From Pseudovibrio brasiliensis (GTDB lineage: Bacteria > Pseudomonadota > Alphaproteobacteria > Rhizobiales > Stappiaceae): DNA of 64,000 bases. Each line of letters begins with the position of its first letter. Within the stretch, counting starts at the first letter, position 1. The notes under the pieces were generated by a model, which saw only the letters and a program-made list of their open reading frames with translations, made no database searches and was not told where the DNA came from. The stretch lies in contig NZ_CP074126.1 in the NCBI RefSeq assembly GCF_018282095.1, positions 1,250,501-1,314,500 on the forward strand, in the 5' to 3' direction. Both the position numbers and the translations under genes were made by a program. This document shows, one piece after another, positions 47,583 through 55,660 of this stretch.

Positions 47583-48209
47583 ATGACAGGTTCGTTGATG
47601 CCCCTCGCGAAGATCACACCAACTCCGCTGCTTTATGTGCGTCACGGACAAACCGACTGGAACCTGGAAGGGCGCATGCAGGGTGGTCAGGATATCCCGC
47701 TCAACGACACTGGCCGCAAGCAGGCCCGTCGCAATGGCATGGTGATGAAAGACTTCCTCGTCGATCTCGGCAAAACCCCAGATGATTTCATCTTTGTCTG
47801 CTCCCCGATGATCCGCGCCCGCGAGACCATGGAGATCCTGCGCAAGGAAATGGGCTTGGATCCCAACGACTACAAAGTCGACGAGCGCCTGCGCGAGATT
47901 ACCTTTGGCAACGTGGAGGGAATGACAGTTCCTGAAATGATGGTTGAACGTCCCGAAGTCATCCGTATGCGTCGTGAAGACAAATGGGGTTACGTTCACC
48001 CGGAGGGCGAAAGCTACAAAATGGTCTCCGACCGCATCGCGGAATGGATGTCCGAGCAGAAAGACCCCATGATCATCGTGGCTCATGGCGTGGTCATGCG
48101 CGTCCTGCGCGGCCTGCTCTGCGGATACGCTCCAGCCGAAATCCCTGATCTGGACACCCCGCAGGACCAGTTCCTGCTCTGGCGCGATGGATCAGAAGCT
48201 TGGATCTGA
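47583..48209 (+). CDS. Histidine phosphatase family protein
   Basis: A 208-residue phosphatase of the phosphoglycerate-mutase superfamily. YVRHGQTDWNLEGRMQGGQD gives the catalytic His, and IIVAHGVVMRVLRG the second His; Arg in SPMIRARETMEIL belongs to the phosphate pocket. The group includes GpmB-like and cobalamin or PhoE-like phosphatases. AAAGG lies about eight bases before ATG 47583. Substrate unknown. Confidence 0.9.
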   Translation: MTGSLMPLAKITPTPLLYVRHGQTDWNLEGRMQGGQDIPLNDTGRKQARRNGMVMKDFLVDLGKTPDDFIFVCSPMIRARETMEILRKEMGLDPNDYKVDERLREITFGNVEGMTVPEMMVERPEVIRMRREDKWGYVHPEGESYKMVSDRIAEWMSEQKDPMIIVAHGVVMRVLRGLLCGYAPAEIPDLDTPQDQFLLWRDGSEAWI

Positions 48210-48301
48210 AGAACAAGTCCAAAATCTGACTGTTCTTTTGGGAAATTGACGCAAGTGCTGCAAGGCTCTCAATTGACCTCTTGCGAGAACCCTCCTAAAA
48301 C

Positions 48302-48378
48302 CACTTTAATTTCCAGAGTACGTTCCGTTCGATTGAAGAGAGTCGACGAATGTGGGCGTGCTCATGCTCTAAAAGTGA
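48302..48378. repeat. Intergenic repeat element upstream of aroC (copy B)
   Basis: Bounded by inverted pieces CACTTT...AGAG and CTCT...AAAGTG. It contains AGAGTACGTTCCGTTCGATT, which matches copy A after aroC at 17 of 21 positions counting the next base. It ends in CGTGCTCATGCTCTAA, similar to copy A's end. A degenerate family member. Confidence 0.55.
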
Positions 48379-48389
48379 ACCACTAGAAC

Positions 48390-49481
48390 ATGTCCCACAA
48401 CACCTTTGGTCATCTGTTTCGCGTAACGACTTGGGGCGAGAGCCACGGACCAGCGCTTGGCTGCGTTGTCGATGGTTGTCCGCCTCTGCTCCCAATTACA
48501 GCAGAAGAGATTCAGGTGTATCTGGACCAGCGCAAGCCGGGACAAAACAAGTTTACGACCCAGCGCCGTGAGCCGGATCAGGTGAAAATTCTCTCTGGTG
48601 TGATGGTGGATGAAGACGGCGTGCAACGCACGACCGGCACACCCATCTCCCTGATGATCGAAAACACCGACCAGCGCTCCAAAGACTATTCCGAGATCAA
48701 GGAGCGTTATCGTCCGGGCCACGCAGATTATGCTTATGATGCAAAGTACGGCATCCGTGATTACCGTGGTGGTGGCCGTTCTTCCGCCCGCGAAACCGCA
48801 GCGCGCGTTGCTGCTGGCGGTCTGGCACGCAAAGTCATTCCAAACATCCTGATCCGCGGCGCTCTGGTGCAGATGGGCCCGCACAAGATCAATCGCGACA
48901 ACTGGGATTGGAACGAGGTTCACAACAACCCGTTCTTCTGTCCGGATGCAGAAGCAGCCAAATTCTTTGAAGAGTACCTCGATGGTATTCGCAAAGACGG
49001 CTCTTCCATTGGCGCAGTGATCGAAGTGGTCGCAGAACACGTTCCAGTCGGTCTGGGCGCACCACTTTACGGCAAGCTCGATCAGGATCTGGCATCCGCC
49101 ATGATGTCTATCAACGCTGTGAAGGGCGTTGAGATCGGCAATGGCTTTGAAGCGGCTTGCCTTACTGGCGAAGAAAACGCTGACGAAATGCGCATGGGCG
49201 AAGATGGCAAGCCGGAGTTCCTCTCCAATCAGGCTGGCGGTGTCCTCGGCGGCATCTCTTCTGGCGCGCCAGTGGTGGTTCGTTTTGCAGTGAAACCAAC
49301 TTCTTCCATCCTCACACCACGCAAATCCATCACCCGTAGCGGTGAAGAGGTGGACGTGATGACCAAAGGTCGCCACGACCCGTGCGTTGGTATTCGTGCA
49401 GTACCAGTTGGCGAAGCTATGATGGCTTGCGTTCTGGCAGATCACGTCCTGCGCGACAGAGGTCAGTGCGGCGAGCGCTAG
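48390..49481 (+). CDS. aroC: Chorismate synthase
   Basis: The last step of the shikimate pathway: EPSP to chorismate, with reduced FMN. 363 residues. Signatures: [20 protein letters not shown] cited as [31 protein letters not shown] cited as [32 protein letters not shown] and the C-terminal [14 protein letters not shown] region. A repeat element lies immediately on each side of the gene; the downstream one starts inside its stop codon. Confidence 0.97.
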   Translation: MSHNTFGHLFRVTTWGESHGPALGCVVDGCPPLLPITAEEIQVYLDQRKPGQNKFTTQRREPDQVKILSGVMVDEDGVQRTTGTPISLMIENTDQRSKDYSEIKERYRPGHADYAYDAKYGIRDYRGGGRSSARETAARVAAGGLARKVIPNILIRGALVQMGPHKINRDNWDWNEVHNNPFFCPDAEAAKFFEEYLDGIRKDGSSIGAVIEVVAEHVPVGLGAPLYGKLDQDLASAMMSINAVKGVEIGNGFEAACLTGEENADEMRMGEDGKPEFLSNQAGGVLGGISSGAPVVVRFAVKPTSSILTPRKSITRSGEEVDVMTKGRHDPCVGIRAVPVGEAMMACVLADHVLRDRGQCGER

Positions 49482-49583
49482 AGCGTGTTCCGTTTGATTG
49501 GATTCAATCAAACGTCAAGAATTCGCTCCAACAAAGGTGTTAGAGCACGGTGCGTGAATGCTAATGAACGCGACGTGCTCTAA
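49482..49583. repeat. Intergenic repeat element downstream of aroC (copy A)
   Basis: Contains a perfect 10-bp hairpin CGTTTGATTG / CAATCAAACG (49491-49514) and a second perfect 10-bp inverted repeat TTAGAGCACG / CGTGCTCTAA (49540-49583). Related to copy B upstream of aroC. It looks like a mobile or mosaic intergenic element of the RIME/REP class. Confidence 0.65.
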
Positions 49584-49619
49584 GAGGGCTTTCAATCTCT
49601 GATTTCATTCTGATTGAAA

Positions 49620-49646
49620 GGCGCTGGCACAGCCGGCGCCTTTTTT
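49620..49646 (+). terminator. Rho-independent terminator of aroC
   Basis: A 9-bp stem GGCGCTGGC / GCCGGCGCC with a three-base loop, then TTTTTT. It lies beyond the repeat element, so the repeat is probably transcribed with aroC. Confidence 0.88.
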
Positions 49647-49739
49647 GTTGCTCCCAACGCTTTTGCAAGATGGTCTTGAAACGTATGACGGAGCAAAAAT
49701 CTTATCCCCCTCGCTTGAAAACACCCTCATACTAATCCC

Positions 49740-50290
49740 ATGCCCACGTGACGGGCAGCTGGCGGACCGTCCGTCATCGTGTCGTGGGCTGGGTGGGGCT
49801 TTTGTGAGAGGTAACGCATCTTGCAAAGGTCCGGTGGCACCGATTTTCAGGCGTGACTGCATGGTCTGAGAGGAAGGGCCCAAGCCTGAGGGGCATCACG
49901 CAGTGATATGGACCAGCCAGACTGGCCATATCATAGGCAGTGGACCTGTTCGGATACGGAAACTTATCTGAGCAAAGCCGTTGTCTTTCCGGGAAACCGG
50001 CTATCGTGTCTTTCAGGATAAGAGGCGATGTTGGCCATACCAAAATGCCCGGGCAAGGCGCGTAGCCAATGCCGAAGATTCTATTACTAACTCAATGCGC
50101 AGGTATTGCCTGCGGCCTTGCCCCTCCCGACCTTCGAGAAATCTAGCTTCACCACTGCATGGGATGTCATGTGGTGCTATTGGTGCTTGTTCGGTTGCAT
50201 CAAGAGGCAGGCAGGGTGAGAGAGCTCAGCTCAGCGCAGATACACAAAGCCGCAAACCGTTTATTCACCTCAACAGAGCACTTGCATACG
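49740..50290 (+). ncRNA. Long structured non-coding region upstream of ribB, putative RNA or leader
   Basis: About 550 bp without a credible ORF but with many consistent pairings on the plus strand: GATATGG(A)CCAG / CTGGCCATATC near 49907-49932, CCGG-GAAA-CCGG (GNRA loop) near 49989, TTATCTGA / TCAG(G)ATAA around it, TTGGC / GCCAA (50031-50070), GGGCAAGGC / GCCTTGCCC and CGCAGG-TATTG-CCTGCG near 50099-50115, CACCAC / GTGGTG near 50150. I compared it with FMN, TPP and cobalamin riboswitches, tmRNA, RNase P and SRP RNA from memory and found no match. Strand and ends are not certain. Confidence 0.45.
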
Positions 50291-50396
50291 ACCTAGGTAG
50301 AAAGCGGTAAGCTTTTTTCCATTTGCCCCTTGATTTCCGAGTTTAAAAGCGCGATTTCAGTATCACTGAAAATTGCAAGGCCAAGGGGCTAGGATT

Positions 50397-51716
50397 ATGC
50401 GCTTGACTGAATGGCTGGAAGACAATGGTGAAAGCAGAAGTGCATTTGCACGTCGTGCTGGTTTGTCTCCTGCATCTGTAACCGCACTGTGCAACGACCC
50501 AAGCGCATGGATTTCTCGGGAGATGGCCCAGAAGATCGCTGAGGCGACGGGCCATCAGGTGACCCCTAACGATTTTCTCGGACTAAAAGAAAACAAGGAG
50601 TACGTCGTGTCTCAAACAAGAGTAGCCGAAGCCCTGCGCGCGTTCGAAAACGGCGAGATGGTTGTTGTGACCGACGATGACGATCGTGAAAACGAAGGCG
50701 ATCTCATTGTAGCGGCCAACATGATCACCCCGGAACAGATGGCGTTCATCATTCGCCATACCTCTGGCATCGTCTGTGCTCCGATGACGCTGAAAGAAGC
50801 TAAGCGCCTGCACCTTGAGCCTATGGTCGCCAACAACGACGCCCCACTGGCAACAGCCTTCACCGTTTCCGTCGATTACGCTCCAGGCCTGACCACCGGC
50901 ATCTCCGCAGAACAGCGCTGTGCAACCGTTCGCGGTCTTGCCAATCCAAACGCCGGTGCTGCTGACTTTGTCCGCCCAGGCCACATCTTCCCGCTGGTTG
51001 CCAAAGAGGGCGGCGTCCTCATGCGCTCCGGCCATACTGAAGCAGCTGTCGACCTGTGTAAGCTGACCGGTCTGCCGGAAGTTGGCGTGATCAGTGAGCT
51101 GGTCAACGACGACGGCACCGTAAAGCGCGGTGAGCAGGTGGAAGCTTTTGCCAAAGAGCATAACCTGAAGATGGTCTCCGTCGCGGACCTGATCGCATGG
51201 CGTCAGCGTCACGAAAACCTCGTTAGCCGTATCGATGAGTTCGATGTGGACACCACAGCGGGCAAAGCACGGGCCATCGTGTATTCTACTCCGTTCGACA
51301 ATGTTGGCCACTTGGCGCTGGTTTACGGCGACATCCGCGATGGTCAGGATATTCCTGTCAGATTGCATCTGGAAAACGTTCTCGATGACGTTTTTGGGCA
51401 AACCAAACCTCTGGAAGCAATCATGGAAGACTTTGCGGAAAGAGGCCGAGGCATTATTGTTTACCTGCGTGAAGGTGCGGTAGGCGTTGCCAGCAAGTCC
51501 AACCGTCATCGCGATGGTCTGGAAGCGGCTGAAAATGAGCAGCATGAGTCTGCACAGGGCCGCTCTGAAGACTGGCGCGAAGTTGGCCTTGGTGCGCAGA
51601 TCCTGAAAGATCTGGGTGCAAACTCCATCCGCGTTATCGCTTCACGTGAGCGCCACTATGTTGGCCTTGAAGGCTTTGGCCTGAAAGTGGAAGCAACGGA
51701 AACCCCGGCGGACTAA
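50397..51716 (+). CDS. ribB: Helix-turn-helix-RibB fusion: 3,4-dihydroxy-2-butanone 4-phosphate synthase with degenerate RibA-like domain
   Basis: One 439-residue open frame. Residues 1-65 form an XRE/Cro-like helix-turn-helix (SAFARRAGLSPASVTALCND, ISREMAQKIAEATG). Residues 71-275 are RibB, making the four-carbon riboflavin precursor from ribulose 5-phosphate: TDDDDRENEGDLIVAA and RHTSGIVCAPMTL are the metal and substrate motifs, and GHIFPLVAKEGGVLMRSGHT the third. Residues 285-439 resemble GTP cyclohydrolase II but lack its Cys zinc site, as in RibBX-type proteins. A perfect AAGGAG lies six bases before an in-frame GTG at 50607 (residue 71), so a free RibB may also be made. ATG 50397 follows AAGGGG. 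Confidence 0.9.
   Translation: MRLTEWLEDNGESRSAFARRAGLSPASVTALCNDPSAWISREMAQKIAEATGHQVTPNDFLGLKENKEYVVSQTRVAEALRAFENGEMVVVTDDDDRENEGDLIVAANMITPEQMAFIIRHTSGIVCAPMTLKEAKRLHLEPMVANNDAPLATAFTVSVDYAPGLTTGISAEQRCATVRGLANPNAGAADFVRPGHIFPLVAKEGGVLMRSGHTEAAVDLCKLTGLPEVGVISELVNDDGTVKRGEQVEAFAKEHNLKMVSVADLIAWRQRHENLVSRIDEFDVDTTAGKARAIVYSTPFDNVGHLALVYGDIRDGQDIPVRLHLENVLDDVFGQTKPLEAIMEDFAERGRGIIVYLREGAVGVASKSNRHRDGLEAAENEQHESAQGRSEDWREVGLGAQILKDLGANSIRVIASRERHYVGLEGFGLKVEATETPAD
50595..50609 (+). promoter_or_regulatory. Internal Shine-Dalgarno and GTG start inside the HTH-ribB frame
   Basis: AAGGAG at 50595-50600, six-base spacer, GTG at 50607. The residues after it (VSQTRVAEAL) correspond to where RibB proteins normally begin. 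It suggests two products from one frame. Confidence 0.7.
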
Positions 51717-51756
51717 CAAGTTTAGCCCCCGGCGCAATATGGAGAGTGGCGGGGGC

Positions 51757-52305
51757 ATGTCTCAGTTTGATCTTGACCCATGGCAGGAAGAGCAAAGCTT
51801 GGCTGAACCATTCACACTGGGATACAAAAAGGGCACAGGGGAACCTGTCGTCTATGGCAGCCTGCTTTTAGGCGCTGCCCTGCTGGGAACCGGCATCGTC
51901 AGCGGGTCTCTCATCCCGGCACTGGCCTCACTTCCCGTCTTCCTGAGCGTTTACTGGCATTACCCGTTTATAGACAAACGTCCTCAAATGGCCGCCAATG
52001 ACACCGGCCTGTACCTGGAACGGCTCGGCGTCGTGCGCTGGTCAGCCATCTCCGAACTGTCCATCTACACGACAGCCGTTCGCACGATGGAATTCAATCA
52101 GTTGCGTATCCAGTTCAATCGCCCGTTAGAAGAGTGTTTCGTTCAAAAAGAGCCGCAATCCCTGACCCGATTGGCCATGCGAAAGAACTGGCGATTGAAG
52201 CAAGCCAAGTCGAATACGCCAGTACTTGAAGTGGATTTGCATTTGCTCGCATGTGACCCTGAGATCCTGCTGCAAAGAACTAGACAGTTCTGGCGAGGAG
52301 CATGA
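51757..52305 (+). CDS. Hypothetical membrane protein
   Basis: About 182 residues with two close hydrophobic helices (VYGSLLLGAALLGTGIVSGS and IPALASLPVFLSVYWHYPF), a short N-terminal cytoplasmic stretch and a C-terminal domain of about 120 residues with LYLERLGVVRWSAISELSIY, resembling a PH-like or DUF2244-like domain. ATG 51757 follows a GGCGGGGGC stretch; ATG 51739 is an alternative. Follows ribB by 40 bp. Function unknown. Confidence 0.72.
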   Translation: MSQFDLDPWQEEQSLAEPFTLGYKKGTGEPVVYGSLLLGAALLGTGIVSGSLIPALASLPVFLSVYWHYPFIDKRPQMAANDTGLYLERLGVVRWSAISELSIYTTAVRTMEFNQLRIQFNRPLEECFVQKEPQSLTRLAMRKNWRLKQAKSNTPVLEVDLHLLACDPEILLQRTRQFWRGA

Positions 52306-52460
52306 TGTTTATCTGCAACACAGATCTATAAACAATCATTAGGCAGATTAAATACCTCATAAATCTTCGTTTAGCCGTAAATCCGCCTATCCTGTTACAA
52401 GACGTTAACACTCTTAACCTAACTTTTATTAGGAAGGACAGGACCCGGAAGGCAATGATC

Positions 52461-53198
52461 ATGCAGCTAAATCGCACGGATATGGAGAGCAACACCAGCA
52501 GCTTTACTAGTCTGGACAAAGATTGGGGAGCTGATGATGATTACCTGTTCAACTTTGCCTGCACACCAGGCGGTAGCGTTTTGCAAATCGCTTGCGGTAC
52601 AGGAGCGCTGTCCAACGCCCTTTCACAACAGGACGTAAACGTTGTTGGGGTCGACCGAAATCCGAAGAAAATCGCACAAGCTGTGAAGCGTACAGATGCG
52701 GTGACTTGGTTAGAGGCAGATGCCCGAACGGTTCACCTCAATCAAAAGTTCGACCGCATCATTATCACCGGAAACGCTTTCCAGGCCTTCGCAACCAACA
52801 CCGATCAGATCCTCGTCCTCCAGACCATTGCTTCCCACCTCAAACCAACCGGCAAATTCGCATTCGGCATGGAAAACCCGAAGTCGCGTCCTTGGGAAAA
52901 GTGGGGCCAGAAGAGCAAACCAACTATGGTACGCTCGGTAGCAGGGCAACGCGTATCGTTGTGGCAGGATACGTCCGGACCAGACAAAAACGGCCTTGTC
53001 CATATGCAGACCCACTACGACAGTGATGGTCAGCATTATTCAAAGAACAACATGCGCCGCTTCGTGCACCGCGATCATATCCGCCATCTGCTGGAAGCTG
53101 TCGGCCTGCACGCAACAGCCTCCTATGGCGATTGGTCTGCTCTGAACCTCAACGATGCTGCGCCTTACATCATCGTCAGTGGTGGCCTGAGCAACTAA
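52461..53198 (+). CDS. Class I SAM-dependent methyltransferase
   Basis: About 245 residues. VLQIACGTGALSNALSQQ is motif I, VVGVDRNPKKIAQAVKR motif II and FDRIIITGNAFQAFATN the post-motif region. The C-terminal part (RHLLEAVGLHATASYGDWSA) is like small-molecule or lipid methyltransferases. GGAAGG lies eight bases before ATG 52461; ATG 52455 is an alternative. Substrate unknown. Confidence 0.88.
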   Translation: MQLNRTDMESNTSSFTSLDKDWGADDDYLFNFACTPGGSVLQIACGTGALSNALSQQDVNVVGVDRNPKKIAQAVKRTDAVTWLEADARTVHLNQKFDRIIITGNAFQAFATNTDQILVLQTIASHLKPTGKFAFGMENPKSRPWEKWGQKSKPTMVRSVAGQRVSLWQDTSGPDKNGLVHMQTHYDSDGQHYSKNNMRRFVHRDHIRHLLEAVGLHATASYGDWSALNLNDAAPYIIVSGGLSN

Positions 53199-53216
53199 CT
53201 GGCATTACCGCTTAGA

Positions 53217-53507
53217 TTAGATGCCATCAGTAATTGTCAGGCTGCACTTGGCAGCAGCATGACGGATCTTGGCAACAGGGGCATACTCCGGGCTGCTGAG
53301 AAAAGCCTGCGCTTTCTCCATGCTGGGAAACTCAACAATAACCAGCCGGTGCGGTGTCCATAGGTCGCTCTCGATCACATCCATATCACCGCCACGGGCC
53401 CGGTAAACACCACCATAGCTTTCCGCAATCGGACGAGCCTGAGCCTTGTAATCCTCGTAGGCGATAGGATCTTCAATTTTTGTATCAACAATGACGTAAG
53501 CTGGCAT
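53217..53507 (-). CDS. DUF1330 family protein
   Basis: A 96-residue dimeric alpha-beta-barrel protein. MPAYVIVDTKIEDPIAYEDY and PHRLVIVEFPSMEKAQAFLS, then SSPEYAPVAKIRHAAAKCSL, are the DUF1330 pattern. Function unknown; the fold is shared with small oxygenases. It lies head-on to the methyltransferase gene and 53 bp after the PGPGW-like gene on the same strand. Confidence 0.92.
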   Translation of the reverse strand: MPAYVIVDTKIEDPIAYEDYKAQARPIAESYGGVYRARGGDMDVIESDLWTPHRLVIVEFPSMEKAQAFLSSPEYAPVAKIRHAAAKCSLTITDGI

Positions 53508-53560
53508 ACACTTCTCCTGTAACTGGAAAAGAGCCTATCTGATTTGGTTGTACTGTAAAA

Positions 53561-53896
53561 TTACGCGGCAGACTTAGTACCATTATCTTTAGGTGAAGAC
53601 TGGCCCTTGCCCTGACGCTTCTTGAAGTAGCGCGGGCGGGTCCGTCTGATGATCTTCTTGAACCGACCGCTGGACCGCACTTCAATCCAATGCAGAGCCT
53701 GATTGAGCCAGATGAAGTTCTTCCGGTGCCGTCGCACAAACTTCGCAAAACGGCGACTACTGGCAATCAACAGCACGGCACCCAGGGCAAGCAGAGGTAC
53801 GCCCGTTGGAATAGGGGTCCAGACCGTCAGAAGGCCCAGCACAATGCAAATGATAGCTGCAAAAACTGAAAGGCCCTTGATCAACAGCTCGACCAC
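53561..53896 (-). CDS. Small PGPGW-like membrane protein
   Basis: A 111-residue protein with two membrane helices (LSVFAAIICIVLGLLTVW and VPLLALGAVLLIAS) joined by TPIPTG, matching the PGPGW family of putative transmembrane proteins. The C-terminal half is strongly basic (RRFAKFVRRHRKNF, KKIIRRTRPRYFKKRQ) and probably cytoplasmic. Function unknown. Confidence 0.78.
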   Translation of the reverse strand: MVELLIKGLSVFAAIICIVLGLLTVWTPIPTGVPLLALGAVLLIASSRRFAKFVRRHRKNFIWLNQALHWIEVRSSGRFKKIIRRTRPRYFKKRQGKGQSSPKDNGTKSAA

Positions 53897-54037
53897 CTGT
53901 TCACGTTACCAACGCGGCAAAGTATACGCACAGGTCGTGAAGCTTCGGTAACACGTGCTTTCAAAGGGAGGGCAGACACTCAAAATTCAGGGAAGACGGC
54001 AAACTGCAGGTAACCCGCCGCCTTCACAAAAAAGCGC

Positions 54038-55303
54038 TTAAGCGCTGCGCTCCAGCAGAGCAACCACTTCCACATGAGGGGAGTAGAGGAACTGATCAAT
54101 CGGCACTACGCGCTTGATCTCATAGCCACCGTCCAGCAGTTCACGCATGTCGCGGGCAAAGCTGGCAGGGCTACAGGAAACCGCAACGATCTTCTTCACT
54201 GGAGACTTAGCCAGCTCTTGCGCCTGTGCGAGTGCACCAGCACGTGGCGGATCGAATACAACGCCGTCATAGCCCTTACCGAAGTTGTCCAGTTCCTTGG
54301 CAACAATAGGGCGGCGGAACAGATCGCGGCGCTCAGTGGTAACCTTCTTAAGCCCCTTGGCACGACGCAGACCCAGATCGAGGGCTTTCAGAGAGGAAGC
54401 TTCCCCCTCTACCGCATGCACATTGGCAAACTGACCAATCTTGAAAGTAAGCGTTCCAGCGCCGCAGAAAAGGTCCGCTACACGCTTGCAGCCCTTAAGG
54501 CCTTCCGCCAGCAGATCACCCATGGTGTTTTCTGCACTAAGAGCTGCCTGAATAAACCCACCAGCAGGGATTGGAACAGCTGCGCCGCTCATATCCAGCA
54601 AAGGAGGACGGATCTCGATAATTGTCTCGCCATCAACGGTCAGGCGAGCAAGGTCATTCTCAACGGCTCCCTGAGAAAGCTGCAGGTAATGCTTGTCCTT
54701 GTTCTTGCCAAGGCCGGAAATCGCCACATCAAGACCACTCTGTGTGGTGGTCACGGTGAACTTCAGCTCACCTTTACGCGGCAGCACCTCTCCTGCAAGT
54801 CTGCGCAGGCCCGGCACGGCCTTCATGATCTCAGGTGCAATCACCGGACACTCTTCAATGTCTACGAGACGATTGGACTTTGCAGTGTGATAGCCAAACA
54901 GAACTTTGTGTCCTGCCTTAACCGCCGCAAACACAGCACGGCGGCGACTGCCTTTATCGCAGACAACAACATCCTCAACCGCGCTTTCGATGCCGCGGGA
55001 GGCAAGAGCGTCAACCACTTGCTGTCTCTTGAAGTCTTTGTAGGAAGCCTCATCCATATGCTGCAGCGAACAGCCACCACATGTGCCGTAATGCTTACAC
55101 ACTGGCGCAACACGATGCGCACTCGGCTCGATAACTTCTTTCAGTTCCGCACGCGGTCCCTGCACCTTGGCGCTCACAAGCTCGCCTTCAAGGGTATAGG
55201 GAATAAAGATCTGTCCGGCTTCGCTCTCAGCAACGCCATCCCCTTTGTGGGCAAGGCGGGCGATACGAAGGGTTTCTACAGTGGCTTCAGGCTTCTTAGA
55301 CAT
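54038..55303 (-). CDS. RNA (uracil-5-)-methyltransferase, RlmD/TrmA family
   Basis: A 421-residue rRNA or tRNA methyltransferase. An N-terminal TRAM-like part (about 10-60) is followed by a [4Fe-4S] site CKHYGTCGGCSLQH (Cys-x5-Cys-x2-Cys). The SAM domain has VADLFCGAGTLTFKIGQFAN and FDPPRAGA; the catalytic Cys lies in VAVSCSPASFARD. It makes m5U in 23S rRNA by family analogy (RlmC/RlmD), but which base is not told. ATG 55303 is preferred to 55339. Confidence 0.93.
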   Translation of the reverse strand: MSKKPEATVETLRIARLAHKGDGVAESEAGQIFIPYTLEGELVSAKVQGPRAELKEVIEPSAHRVAPVCKHYGTCGGCSLQHMDEASYKDFKRQQVVDALASRGIESAVEDVVVCDKGSRRRAVFAAVKAGHKVLFGYHTAKSNRLVDIEECPVIAPEIMKAVPGLRRLAGEVLPRKGELKFTVTTTQSGLDVAISGLGKNKDKHYLQLSQGAVENDLARLTVDGETIIEIRPPLLDMSGAAVPIPAGGFIQAALSAENTMGDLLAEGLKGCKRVADLFCGAGTLTFKIGQFANVHAVEGEASSLKALDLGLRRAKGLKKVTTERRDLFRRPIVAKELDNFGKGYDGVVFDPPRAGALAQAQELAKSPVKKIVAVSCSPASFARDMRELLDGGYEIKRVVPIDQFLYSPHVEVVALLERSA

Positions 55304-55660
55304 GGCACTGCGTTTACAGCGCCGCAGGGACACATGCAATGCTTGATCTCATGAAGTTCAGCGATCCGCGTCTGAGCCAGCGAGAGTCGATTCTGTCTCT
55401 TGCATCTGATCTAGAGGAAACCTTGGTATGTGACGCAAGGGTAATGTGGAAAATCGACGTAGAGGCACCTTGATAAGCTTTTTCTCTTCTGTTTTTCAGA
55501 TGAATCTACTGATGCATTTAAAATGCTCTCAAAAATAAACTTTTTGTTTTCTTATTTGATCGATTTCCCAGCTGAATGCGAGTTGCATGCATGAAGACGT
55601 ACAGTCTAGAGCTGCAAACTTCCCAATAAAAATATCGGCAATGTTCAGCAGGAGTTTTCG
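55304..55660. other. Intergenic region upstream of the chemoreceptor gene
   Basis: About 357 bp between divergent genes, AT-rich from about 55460 to 55580. It should contain the chemoreceptor promoter. No operator or small ORF was recognised. Confidence 0.5.

Noticed and set aside
49605-49883. Minus-strand frame after aroC
   Set aside because: It runs through the aroC terminator and has no protein-like features.
50050-50160. Permuted tmRNA
   Set aside because: No tag frame beginning Ala-Asn-Asp and ending in an AlaAla-stop, and no proper T-loop consensus.
49640-50396. FMN riboswitch before ribB
   Set aside because: The conserved GGGCGGGG, CACCGGCGG and GAGCCGACGG pieces are not present on the plus strand.
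54074-55354. Plus-strand frame opposite the RlmD-like gene
   Set aside because: Antisense shadow; the minus-strand protein has clear Fe-S and SAM motifs.
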